Translations under genes and position numbers: made by a program
Assembly: GCA_049487715.1 (NCBI GenBank)
Contig: CP150583.1
Location: 1-64,000, forward strand
Direction of reading: 5' to 3'
Length of the DNA stretch: 64,000 nt
Source: Pycnococcus provasolii
Lineage: Eukaryota > Chlorophyta > Pseudoscourfieldiophyceae > Pseudoscourfieldiales
Part shown: positions 47,705 through 57,145 of the stretch, in pieces
How the letters are laid out: each line of letters begins with the position of its first letter
How positions within the stretch are numbered: the first letter of the stretch is position 1
The notes under the pieces: generated by a model
Told to the model about the DNA's origin: nothing
Seen by the model: only the letters and a program-made list of their open reading frames with translations
Database searches by the model: none

Positions 47705-48928
47705 CACTTATGGAGTAGTTTTGTAGGTGTACAGTGTGTGTGTGGGCGGGAAATGATGCGGGTCAAAAAACACGGGTCAAACACTCACTGGTCCAACCTA
47801 CCATACGGTAATAAGAAGGTGTTGTCCCGAAAAAGAAAAGAGTACATGTCCACCCAATAAGGTTAATTGGTTATTATTGGTGTTGCATGAAACCCATCCA
47901 ATAATAACTTTAACAGCGTCGATTCTACATATAAATAAGGTGGTCAAGAATACATACATACGACTTGCCCGAACGCGTTAACAGGCCGAAGGGTATTGGC
48001 ACTTCACAAAACCCTGCTTGAACCAACCACCATTGCTCGTCCGTTCCGTTCCATTCCATTCTAAACCTTTCGTCTAAGGTGTCTTGCATGGCCTCTTGAT
48101 TGATGGGGCAAAGATGCAGCAGCTTTGGAGCGGGGGGAGCAGACGTGCAGTGGGAGGCGAACCCTATAGCATCATTGTCGTCGTCCGGTGCGCCGCATGT
48201 ATCATCGCGTTCCTCCGTTGCCAGCAGTGTCATGATGCCAGAGGCAAACGGCGGCGACTCGCCGGACTTTGTCGAGCAACGCGATAGGCGCACAAGAAGC
48301 CAGTATGTCTCGAATCCACTTATTAGGGGATGATATAGACTACTATCATTATTGTAGAAGAGAGATGTCAGAGGTGCATGCACTATCTATGTACTGCCGC
48401 AAGAGTCCCTTATTATTACAGTATGGATAGATAAGTTAGTTGTAACAACAAAACCAAGAAAACGAAACGTTGAAAAAAAAACAAAGTTGAACCGTTCCTG
48501 AGTCCTCCTGAGTCCTCGGCGGGTGGAAATCAGTGGAGTCACTAATGAAGTACCTGGCGGTGGACGCTGAGGAAATAAATGAAACGGTGGGTCCCGCACC
48601 GTCGCTGGCGAACAACGCGACAACGCGCCGAACAACGCATAAGCCCATGAGCCCACCAACGCGCCCATGCGCCCATGAGCCGCACAGCAAGCAGGCCATT
48701 CATCATCCAGACACGGGCATCCTTCCCTAACCCTAACCCGAACGGGAAGAACCGAACCAAACCCCGAATCATTATAGTTATATTTCACTTCCTCACTAAA
48801 TTCCCCTTCCCCTTGGCGCCTTTTCTCTCCGGGTTTGAAAACTCTCTTTTTTTCACATAGCCCCTGGGGCCCTGCCCCGCCATCCTCCGAGCAAAGCAGG
48901 CGCTCATTTTCATTCTTCACCTGCTGCA
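47705..48928. other. Intergenic with a telomere-like box upstream of the CHD gene
   Basis: About 1.2 kb between divergent genes. At 48,725-48,739 is CCCTAACCCTAACCC, about 190 bp before the CHD start. AACCCCGAAT occurs at 48,760-48,769. A reading frame on the minus strand (47,925-48,383) has some protein character but no support. Confidence 0.5.
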
Positions 48929-51900
48929 ATGTCTACGCGTCGATCTGCTCGTACCTCAGCTCGTGTGAATTATGCTGTTGATGTGGATGTCGAGGAGGAT
49001 TTCATGGAGGAGGATGGTGATGATGTGCCCTCCCCTCCTTCTAAGAAGAAGAAGTGTGGTGTGAGTGTCTCAAATGACCTCAAAACATCATCATCCGCAC
49101 CACCCTCATCCTCGAAAGTTGACTTGGGAGGAGGGAAAAGGGAACAGAAACGGACGACGCGACAAAATGCTGCAGCAGCAGCAGGCGTCTCTGCGAAGAA
49201 ATCTAACACATCGTCGTCTGCCAAACCACCGCAAAATAAGAGAAAGGCGATCGCGTCTCTCTCCGAATTCCTCTACACGGAAACGAAAACAGTTCACACG
49301 AACAAGGCGCCGCGAAACAACGCGAGGCGACCCGCTGTTGTTGCTGACGACGACCTCACAAGCTCGTCGGTTTCGTCGTCGGAAGAAGAAGATTCAGATT
49401 CAGAAGAGGATGACGACGACGACGCCGCTCCCGAAGACGGTGCCGCTCCCTCGGACGATGCCGGTGCAAATGCTGACGCGGGCGACATCGAACGCGTGCT
49501 TGCGCTAAAGCTGGCACCTCACGCGGGAGCTGTCGGGCTCATCGCGCTCGTCAAGCGAAAACGGTACTCGTGGCGCGCTTGCGACTGGATCGCGTGGGAA
49601 CGCGTGTGGGCTGCAGCAGCGACGACGTGTCGCGCATTCCTGCGACGCATGGAGATGTCCAACGTGCACGACGCCGTCGCGGCGCTCAACGATGCAGCAG
49701 CGGCTGATCGAAGCGCCGCGGATATCAGCGGAACGCCCACCGTACCCGCGCCACGCGTGCTGTACTCTGAGCTGGACGGATTCATTTGCCCAGAGACGGG
49801 CGAGCTGCATGCAAGCCTGCTTGTGGCGGAACGAGCTGTGGCATATCGCACAAAACCTCGACGACAGGTGCTCATCAAGTGGGAAGGGTGCGACCTGGAC
49901 GCCGCGACGTGGGAAGATGCTGACACATTCGGGCGCGAGGCTGACAAGGATGATGTCACGCGTAACGACGCATCGGTGCTGGAGGCGCTCGACTTGCGCG
50001 AGAATATGGCCAAGGCGATGGAGCGTCTCACACCGCCGCCTGATACGCCCGCGACGGAGTGGCCCGACGCTCAGAAGGAGGGTGACGCCAACGACGCCGA
50101 CGACGACGACGAGCCACCTCGCAGGCCCACGAAGCTTGACGGCGCGGCGCGACTGCGCTTTCACAACGGACGCGAGCTCCGGCACTACCAGGTGGACGGC
50201 GTCGACTGGATGCTTCAAAATTATCGTCGCAAACGCGGGTGCATCCTTGGCGACGAAATGGGACTCGGAAAGACGGCGCAGACGGTGGCGCTGATCGAGG
50301 CGATTCGACGCTTCCACAACAATCGCGGACCCTTCCTGATCGTTGCGCCGCTATCCACGCTCCAGCACTGGCGTCGCGAGTGCGAGACGTGGGCAGGGCT
50401 TAATGTCGCCATCTACGCAGGATCAGCCGCAAGCCGTGAAATATGCCGGCGCCACGAATTCCGCTTCGCGGAGGAGAGCCTGCAGACGGCGAAGGACATC
50501 GACTCGTCCAAGGGCGAGACGCCGGAAGATGTTGCACACCTTCGAAAGGTGCGCAACGTTGCGATGAAGTACGAAACGGACTTCCACCGTCGCATCCCGA
50601 AGTTTGACATTCTCATCACGACGTACGATGCGCTGAAACGCGACTCCAACTACATCGCGAAGTTCCACTACACCGCGGTGGTGGCTGACGAGGCGCACAC
50701 GCTGAAGGATCGCAGGTCGGTCGTCAGCTCCACATTCGGCGACCTGAGCCGCGACTGGACGCTTCTGCTGACTGGTACGCCCGTGCAGAACCACGTGCGC
50801 GAGGTGCACGGTCTTCTGTGTGCGACCAAGCACCATCCCACGGTCGTGTACGTGAAGCATGCAACGAAACTTAGGGACTTGGGCGTTGAAGTCGCGGTGG
50901 ACGCATCAGCTTCCAAACGAGGTGGGCAGATTGACGACGATGTGGAAGAGGCTGCTTTCCTGTCGAACTACGATGTCGCCGCATCCGACACGGAGACTGT
51001 GTGTGCCACCAAGGTGCAGAATCTCAAAGACCTGCTTAAGCCGATCCTACTTCGCCGCGAGAAGGACGACGTCGAGCAGCTGCCCGTGCGCGAGGAGGTT
51101 GTGGTTCGCGTCGAGCTCACGAAAATGCAGCGCCACTACTACAACGCCGTCTACAAGCAGAACGTCGCGGCGCTGATGGGAGGTGGGTCGTACGGCAAGG
51201 TGGGGTCGCTGAACAACATCGCGATGCAGCTGCGCAAGGCTTCCAACCACCCATTCCTGCTCGATACGGTGGAGGATCAGGTGCGCCACAAGTACAAGGA
51301 CGCCGCCGAGAAGATTTCCGACGCGGAGATGATCTCGCGGCACTCCGGGAAGACGACGTTTCTGGCGAAGCTGCTGCCGCAGCTTCAGCGCGACGGTCAT
51401 CGTGTTCTCATCTTCTCGCAATTCGTCAAGACGCTTGACATCCTCAGCAGGTATCTCGCATCCGCTGGATTCAGCCACGAACGACTTGACGGCAACACGA
51501 GCGCGCTTGAGAGGCAGATGGCGATCGACCGCTTCAGCCGTGACGAGGGTGCCTCGTTCTGCTTTCTGCTCAGCACGAGGGCTGGTGGCGTGGGCATCAC
51601 GCTCACGCGTGCGGACATCTGCATTATCTTTGACAGCGACTGGAACCCGCAGAACGACCTGCAGGCGATGGCGCGATGCCACCGCATCGGGCAGACGCGA
51701 GACGTGACTGTGTACCGCCTCGTCACCAAGGACACGTACGAGGAGCACCTCTTCGAGACGTCCAGCCGCAAGCAGGGACTTGAGGAGGCGCTCCTTCGAG
51801 GCAACCTGGCGTCGAACGGCGGGTCGATGAGCGCGAAGGAAGTTCAGCGCCTGCTGCAGCTCGGGGCTCACCACAGCCTGATGGCTGAGAAGGCTGGCGA

Positions 51901-53842
51901 GCAGGACGAGCAGGCGAAGGTTGAGGGCGGCGACGCCATGCTTCCCGAAAAGGAGGGATTCGAGGCGGAGACCATCGAGACGATCCTGAGCGGACGCACG
52001 GAGCGCCGTCAGATTGGCGGGAAGAAGAACAACACCTTTTCGATGGCAACCTTCGGCGCAGAGGAGGAGGGCGAGGAGGAGGGTGCGGACGAGGAGGGTG
52101 CGGCTGCTGGTCGCCGTGCGAACCAGGAGCCCGAGGAGGCTGACGAGTACTGGCGCCGTCTTCTACCGGAGGAGGTTGAGGCTGCGAAGAAGCGGGCTGC
52201 CGGCTTGCAGGATCTTGGCGTGCGCGAGCGTCGCAAGGTGACACGGTACGTGCCTCTGGGAATGGACGAGGCGGGTGAGCACGATTCGGACCTTTCGATG
52301 TCTGACGACGACGGCGGCGACGGCAGCGACGGCAGTGGTGGCAAGAATCGTCGCAAGAGAGGAGGCGACAAGAAGAAGAAGATGGACGGGTGGCGTGATG
52401 TGGACGTGAGCAGGCTTGAGGAATGTCTGTGGAACTTTGGCGTCGATCGCACCGAGGAAGTTCGTGCAGCCGCGAAGTTGACTCACATTCCACTCGAGGA
52501 TGTGGAGCGTGCGGAAAAGGCTCTCGTTTCTCTCTGGGAGGCGGCGAAGCAGCGTCACGCGCGCGAAAAGGCGACGCGAGACAACCTGAACAATTTGCCT
52601 GGCCCAGGACCGGAAGGTTTTTCGGGCAACGAGAAGATTTTGGCTAAGAAGGCGGAGTTGCAGGCGGTGGTCGACAGTGCACCTGCGAGGGCGGCTGAGG
52701 AGGAGGCGTCGCTGATATCCGGTTTGAGCGCATCTATCGCCGAGGCGGTTGGCTCCGTCAAGGCGCGCGCTCGTCGAGATAAGCCAGTTACCGCGAAAAA
52801 GGTGGTCGCGCGACTCGAGGAGCGTGCGGCGCTAAGGCGAGCAATCGATGCCGCGAATCCTGCCGAGGAGAATGTGGCTCCGACAGAGATGGGCGAGACT
52901 GCGACTGCTACTGCGGCAGCTTCGGCGGCTGAACCCGTTCCAGTTCCCGTTCCTGTTCCGATGACGACGACGACGACGACGACGACGACGGGTGGCAACG
53001 ACGGCGGCGACAAGGTGGATGATCCCCTGCTGTGCAAGGAACCGATTACGCCATCGCCTGCCAAACAGCCGTCGAGTTTGAAGCCACCAGCTGCTCCACC
53101 TGTTGCGCCGACAGTGCATGCCGACGTGCCCGCAGAATGGCACGACGAGCAGGTGGATGCGCATCTGCTACTCGCCGCGCATGTGCATGGCCTGACGTAC
53201 GACTCGCGCTGCGGCCTCGCCAATGTGCGTGCTGCCTACTCCCGTGCTCTGACGGACTACGCCCCTCTACGCGAGTTGGCGGAGCGTGCCGGTTACCTCG
53301 CCGATGCACCTGACGCTGACGTGGAGGTGTTCGTTCGGTATCTGCAGCGTCGTCTGTCATCCCTTCTCGACGGTCTCGTCGTGGAGGAGATGCGCCGTAT
53401 TCAGGAAGAGAAGACTCGCCGGCGCATGCAGGCACTGGAGGCTGCTGCCGCACAGCGTCGCCGTGAGATGGCGGCACATGCCGCGGCACGTCCCTCTGTG
53501 CCTGCGTTTCCGCTGTCTGCCGTTGCTCCAGCACCGATGCAGGCTGTGGTTGGTTCTGGATTTCGGAGTCATGTGGCGAGCACCAAGCCTCCTCCGCCGC
53601 CACCTCCGCCGCCCGTGTCTAGCGGTGCTGCGGCGTCGCCACTTCCTCCTCCTCCTCCCCCTCGCCCGAAGCCGGCTGTTTTGGCGATTGACGACAGCGA
53701 GCGTGCGCGTCTCGCGGCGCTCGTGAAGAAGTCGAAAACACAGCCTACGTTGATGAGCCTGTTTGCGAGGCAGACGAGCAACCACCACCACCACAACAAC
53801 AACAATGCAACAACTGCAACGGGTGCTGAAGCTCCAAAATAA
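48929..53842 (+). CDS. CHD-type SNF2 chromatin-remodelling ATPase
   Basis: A 1,637-residue nuclear protein. The N terminus is acidic and Lys/Ser-rich. A chromodomain (residues about 275-340) includes VLIKWEGCDLDAATWEDAD. The SNF2 ATPase begins at ELRHYQVDGVDWML. It has Walker A GDEMGLGKTAQ (about 440), DEAH box VVADEAHTLKD (about 586), and helicase C-lobe FSQFVKTLDILSRYL through DSDWNPQNDLQAMARCHRIGQ (about 830-920), all intact. After it come acidic Gly/Glu stretches and a region that may be the DNA-binding SANT/SLIDE part (WRDVDVSRLEECLWNFGVDRTEEVRAAA). The C terminus has Pro-rich runs and His/Asn repeats. Domain order fits CHD1-like proteins that space nucleosomes in transcribed genes; a second chromodomain is not obvious. 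Confidence 0.95.
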   Translation: MSTRRSARTSARVNYAVDVDVEEDFMEEDGDDVPSPPSKKKKCGVSVSNDLKTSSSAPPSSSKVDLGGGKREQKRTTRQNAAAAAGVSAKKSNTSSSAKPPQNKRKAIASLSEFLYTETKTVHTNKAPRNNARRPAVVADDDLTSSSVSSSEEEDSDSEEDDDDDAAPEDGAAPSDDAGANADAGDIERVLALKLAPHAGAVGLIALVKRKRYSWRACDWIAWERVWAAAATTCRAFLRRMEMSNVHDAVAALNDAAAADRSAADISGTPTVPAPRVLYSELDGFICPETGELHASLLVAERAVAYRTKPRRQVLIKWEGCDLDAATWEDADTFGREADKDDVTRNDASVLEALDLRENMAKAMERLTPPPDTPATEWPDAQKEGDANDADDDDEPPRRPTKLDGAARLRFHNGRELRHYQVDGVDWMLQNYRRKRGCILGDEMGLGKTAQTVALIEAIRRFHNNRGPFLIVAPLSTLQHWRRECETWAGLNVAIYAGSAASREICRRHEFRFAEESLQTAKDIDSSKGETPEDVAHLRKVRNVAMKYETDFHRRIPKFDILITTYDALKRDSNYIAKFHYTAVVADEAHTLKDRRSVVSSTFGDLSRDWTLLLTGTPVQNHVREVHGLLCATKHHPTVVYVKHATKLRDLGVEVAVDASASKRGGQIDDDVEEAAFLSNYDVAASDTETVCATKVQNLKDLLKPILLRREKDDVEQLPVREEVVVRVELTKMQRHYYNAVYKQNVAALMGGGSYGKVGSLNNIAMQLRKASNHPFLLDTVEDQVRHKYKDAAEKISDAEMISRHSGKTTFLAKLLPQLQRDGHRVLIFSQFVKTLDILSRYLASAGFSHERLDGNTSALERQMAIDRFSRDEGASFCFLLSTRAGGVGITLTRADICIIFDSDWNPQNDLQAMARCHRIGQTRDVTVYRLVTKDTYEEHLFETSSRKQGLEEALLRGNLASNGGSMSAKEVQRLLQLGAHHSLMAEKAGEQDEQAKVEGGDAMLPEKEGFEAETIETILSGRTERRQIGGKKNNTFSMATFGAEEEGEEEGADEEGAAAGRRANQEPEEADEYWRRLLPEEVEAAKKRAAGLQDLGVRERRKVTRYVPLGMDEAGEHDSDLSMSDDDGGDGSDGSGGKNRRKRGGDKKKKMDGWRDVDVSRLEECLWNFGVDRTEEVRAAAKLTHIPLEDVERAEKALVSLWEAAKQRHAREKATRDNLNNLPGPGPEGFSGNEKILAKKAELQAVVDSAPARAAEEEASLISGLSASIAEAVGSVKARARRDKPVTAKKVVARLEERAALRRAIDAANPAEENVAPTEMGETATATAAASAAEPVPVPVPVPMTTTTTTTTTGGNDGGDKVDDPLLCKEPITPSPAKQPSSLKPPAAPPVAPTVHADVPAEWHDEQVDAHLLLAAHVHGLTYDSRCGLANVRAAYSRALTDYAPLRELAERAGYLADAPDADVEVFVRYLQRRLSSLLDGLVVEEMRRIQEEKTRRRMQALEAAAAQRRREMAAHAAARPSVPAFPLSAVAPAPMQAVVGSGFRSHVASTKPPPPPPPPPVSSGAAASPLPPPPPPRPKPAVLAIDDSERARLAALVKKSKTQPTLMSLFARQTSNHHHHNNNNATTATGAEAPK

Positions 53843-53967
53843 AGGTTCGTCATTGTAATTGGAAAAAAAGGATGATTTAGAAAAAAAAAATTGTTGAGCT
53901 TAGCTTAATCTTTGTTTTTTACTTGGAACTTTGGAGATTTATGATGAGTCTAGTACATAGTAGTAGA

Positions 53968-54318
53968 CTACTGTTCGCGGCATGCCCACCTCGGCGTTGC
54001 GTGCACAACCCCGTCGACGACGAACCTCTTTTCCTTTCCGTTTATTCCAACGGTGAGTGTTCTCGCGGTGAGTCTGTGCGATAAGTTACTCCACGTCGTG
54101 AATTGCTGCTTATCGTTGAGTCCAAGTTCGGGCATTTCTTTTCGAGATACTTTTACGTGTGACTTGTTTGCGTGTTTCTCCGTGATTGTCGTTCTGGGTA
54201 CTTCGTGGTAGTTGTTCAAGATAAACGACGCGTTGGGTATGCGTTGAAAGGAGGGAGGCATCCACCGCAAAGGAAGAGAAGATGACGGTGAGGAGGAGGA
54301 GGTGGTAGTGGAAGACAT
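53968..54318 (-). CDS. Small hypothetical protein, 116 aa
   Basis: ATG at 54318. After a Ser/Thr-rich start (MSSTTTSSSSPSSSLPLRW) the sequence is well mixed and protein-like (FILNNYHEVPRTTITEKHANK and TARTLTVGINGKEKRFVVDG). No family is recognised, and there is no membrane segment. It is convergent with the CHD gene, whose stop is 126 bp away. Shortness and lack of homology evidence keep confidence moderate. Confidence 0.5.
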   Translation of the reverse strand: MSSTTTSSSSPSSSLPLRWMPPSFQRIPNASFILNNYHEVPRTTITEKHANKSHVKVSRKEMPELGLNDKQQFTTWSNLSHRLTARTLTVGINGKEKRFVVDGVVHATPRWACREQ

Positions 54319-54571
54319 AACAGCGTTTGTTTGTGGAACGTGCTAGAAGACTTGATTGAATTTCCACGTTCAAACGCCACCATCGTCGAAGGCGAAGGGT
54401 CCCAGCAACCCGAGCGTCGTTGAGTCCCTGGAACCACCACCATACTGTACGTACTGTATTTACTGTGTGTATACTGCAAGGTTATACTCTCAGAGAATAA
54501 CTAAGAGTAAGAGGAGAATGTGAATAGAATTGTATCTGTCAATTTATTTGAAAACCAAACAACGAAAACGA

Positions 54572-54623
54572 AACCCCGAATAAACCCCCGAACTGGTTTG
54601 AAAAAAAAAAGGTATTCGGGGTT
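54572..54623. repeat. Inverted AACCCCGAAT pair with A-rich centre
   Basis: AACCCCGAAT at 54,572-54,581 and ATTCGGGGTT at 54,614-54,623 form a perfect 10-bp inverted repeat around 32 bp that includes a run of ten A. It lies about 110 bp upstream of the next start codon. Confidence 0.7.
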
Positions 54624-54731
54624 CCAACCTCAAAAAGGAGCATGGTTCAAGGGAGGATCCCGAAGGTATTCGTCTTTTTCCCAACCCCACACCTCACAGG
54701 TGCTCCGCCGCTTCTCATTCGATAGACTACG

Positions 54732-55367
54732 ATGCTCGCGCCGATGCCCGTCGCGAGTGCTTCCGCGCAGTTCTCGCGCTCGCTTCTGTTGGGAATACTG
54801 CTCGTGGTATTGTTCTTATCCACGCAGAGCGACTTAGCTGCGAACCAGCAGGCGCGTGCGACTCTGCACGCTCGACAAAGAGCAGCTGCTGCACAGGCTT
54901 CTCGTCGATCGGGATCGGTCGCCGCCTCCCCGGGAGATAATGCAGACTCTGGGTCAGACAGAGGAGGGTCGTCGGGGTCAGATTCGCCGTTCTCATCCGA
55001 ACCTTTCGCACAAACGCTCAAGGAGAAAATCATTCTCGACCTCTCGCGCGCGAACGAACGGCTGTCAGAACAAATCAAAAGGCAAAAAATTCACACGATG
55101 CTACTCGCACAGGCGCTACGAGAAGTCGCGCCGAACAACGAAACTGTCATGAAACTCGTCCACGACGTTCAGCGAGGACACGCGCGTGCCAATGTACCTA
55201 CAACCAGCGGCGGCGCGAGCACGCCGAGCCACGTGGCACACGACAACGGCAACAGCATCACAAATAACGACGGCGTCGAAGAACCAACAACGACAGGAGG
55301 AGGAGGAAGTGGCGCCGCGCTACTGCGTGGGCAGGCGAGTGGAAGCTCGAGTAGTGTAAACGAATAG
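54732..55367 (+). CDS. Membrane-anchored hypothetical protein, 211 aa
   Basis: ATG at 54732. A hydrophobic N-terminal segment (SLLLGILLVVLFLS) after MLAPMPVASASAQFSR acts as signal anchor or signal peptide. The next part is Ala/Arg/Gln-rich, then Ser/Gly-rich. A helical segment follows (TLKEKIILDLSRANERLSEQIKRQK) and the tail is Gly/Ser/Thr-rich. It is not recognised as a known family. A single-pass membrane or secreted protein is the best guess. Confidence 0.6.
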   Translation: MLAPMPVASASAQFSRSLLLGILLVVLFLSTQSDLAANQQARATLHARQRAAAAQASRRSGSVAASPGDNADSGSDRGGSSGSDSPFSSEPFAQTLKEKIILDLSRANERLSEQIKRQKIHTMLLAQALREVAPNNETVMKLVHDVQRGHARANVPTTSGGASTPSHVAHDNGNSITNNDGVEEPTTTGGGGSGAALLRGQASGSSSSVNE

Positions 55368-55388
55368 TGCTCTCTTTTCAAAAGTCAC

Positions 55389-55949
55389 TCAAGTGTCGCC
55401 GTCGTCACGCAACAAACGCTCTGTGTACCAAATGCCATTCGGGCGAAGGCGCATGTGTATCTCGTAAACCGCCTCGTCTTCGCTGTTTTCTTGCCCCCGC
55501 GTTACCACAAACCGACGGCGGTACTCAGTCTCGCTGATGTCGATTTCGCTCAACGTCGACGCGTGCGTGTGCATCATGAGAGGCTTGTAGGCGGGAGTGT
55601 GCAGCTGCGCCTTGAAGAACTCGTACAGGCCCACGTCTCTGCGAGGATTTCCAAAAAAGTCGCTCTTTCTCGTCTCCAGCACGGCATCGCAGTCTGCAAA
55701 TCTCCAGAATGTCTCCGAGGCGTAGCACCGCTCAAGGTTCTGCCCACTCCAGTCGTGCAGAGCACGTTTGCTTTGGTTTCGTCTTCTTGTTGACGACGAC
55801 GACGACGACGACGACGCAGCACTTCCGAGCGAGCGCAGTCGCACGGTGCACGCGAACAGCTGCGCATCCACCGCCTCTCTCGCGCACAGGTCGCGGCACG
55901 GCGCGAGGTGGCGCGGCACGGGTGGTGTAGATGCCGTCGTCACAGTCAT
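55389..55949 (-). CDS. Conserved-looking hypothetical protein, 186 aa
   Basis: ATG at 55949. The N-terminal half is Arg/Ser-rich with a Ser run. The C-terminal 115 residues look like a compact alpha-beta domain (NLERCYASETFWRFADCDAV through YEIHMRLRPNGIWYTERLLRD). The last segment, with strand-rich RRFVVTRG and IHMRLRPNGIWYTERLL, recalls NTF2-like or DUF4864-type proteins, but I cannot confirm it. Its stop is 21 bp from the stop of the convergent membrane-protein gene. Confidence 0.65.
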   Translation of the reverse strand: MTVTTASTPPVPRHLAPCRDLCAREAVDAQLFACTVRLRSLGSAASSSSSSSSTRRRNQSKRALHDWSGQNLERCYASETFWRFADCDAVLETRKSDFFGNPRRDVGLYEFFKAQLHTPAYKPLMMHTHASTLSEIDISETEYRRRFVVTRGQENSEDEAVYEIHMRLRPNGIWYTERLLRDDGDT

Positions 55950-57145
55950 CGTAGCATTATTATTCTTTGCATAATTATTATTATTATTATTATGATTCCG
56001 ATAGGATGAGCGGCCCGAAACACGCGAAACACGGGCTGTCCTCCAAGGTCCACCACCACCACATGCTGACCTTACCCGTGGGGAAGCTCCCTAGCAGCCA
56101 ATGACCCAGCCATTCTGTAATGAACTGACACGTCACGCGGCGAGAATGGCCAGTGGGCAAGCGCGTTGAGAAGTACACGCTGTACGCGCTTTTCTCCCGG
56201 AGAGAGATTTTTTCAGTGGGAGGCTTCAATTCCCGCCCGGGTGGAGTTCCCTGTTGTTTTTCGACGGCGGGGGGGATACATTCTTGAGCGCATTCCCATT
56301 TTTGTTTTGCCCCTCGGGATCCCGCTCTTTCGGGGCAAAGGGGAAACTTGGGTTTAGTTTGTGGTGCACATGCTTGTCACACTCTCGGTGGTCGAGACGC
56401 CGCGGCAACGATGATCTGCACTGTTACAAGTGCACGATACTACTCGGGCAACGTCCGCGCGCGGCGGCGAGGCCCGCAACGCCGAATACGCCGGATTACT
56501 CATCGCTTCTAATATTTAATTGGTGTTTTTAATTTTTATGTGGTGTGTGCTCTCAAACCGCGTTATGAGCTGCTCTGCTGGACGAAAGTTTGGCGGGAGG
56601 GGGTGAGAACTGAGTGTGGATGTGAATTGTGAAACCTTGAAGTTGACGCGGGCGATGGTCAAGGTCGCGAGCTCGCGAAGGTCTTGGCGGATGGATGGGA
56701 GTGCCGCTAGCACCACGAGCGGAGGCGGCTCTAAAAATTAGTTGGACGGTGAGCGATCAACCAACTTTAATGCATATTTTAGGAGAAATTTGCTATTGGC
56801 TCAGCGAAGACATGCAGCACAGGATCATGGACCAAGTTGACTCGAAAATTGCAAGAATGCGAGAGGGCGCGCTGATCCTGATAGCGCGGCCATCCCTACT
56901 ACTCCCACCCCTACTCGTCTGGCGTGTCCACGGACTGTACCCCGACCCATGAGAATGTGTGTGATGATTGGGGTTTTAGGTGGACCCACATCTGGAGAAA
57001 CTAAAACTTTACTACTGTAATAAATGACAACGTGAGGTTTTCTTCTTCTTCTTCTTCTTCTTCAATTTCCTTTTAAGACTGTTACACCACTCACAAATCA
57101 TCATTTATATACCCCTGCATATCTCCCCGACGTTCATTTCATTAA
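55950..57145. other. Intergenic, about 1.2 kb; no gene
   Basis: Contains an (ATT)n run at 55,968-55,992 and a CTTCTTCTT run at 57,041-57,063, the latter likely in the 3' region of the Fd-GOGAT gene. No protein-like frame is seen. Confidence 0.5.

Noticed and set aside
47925-48383. 152-codon minus-strand frame with an initial Met
   Set aside because: Composition changes along its length and no conserved stretch is visible. It overlaps a region with promoter-like elements, so it was left unannotated.
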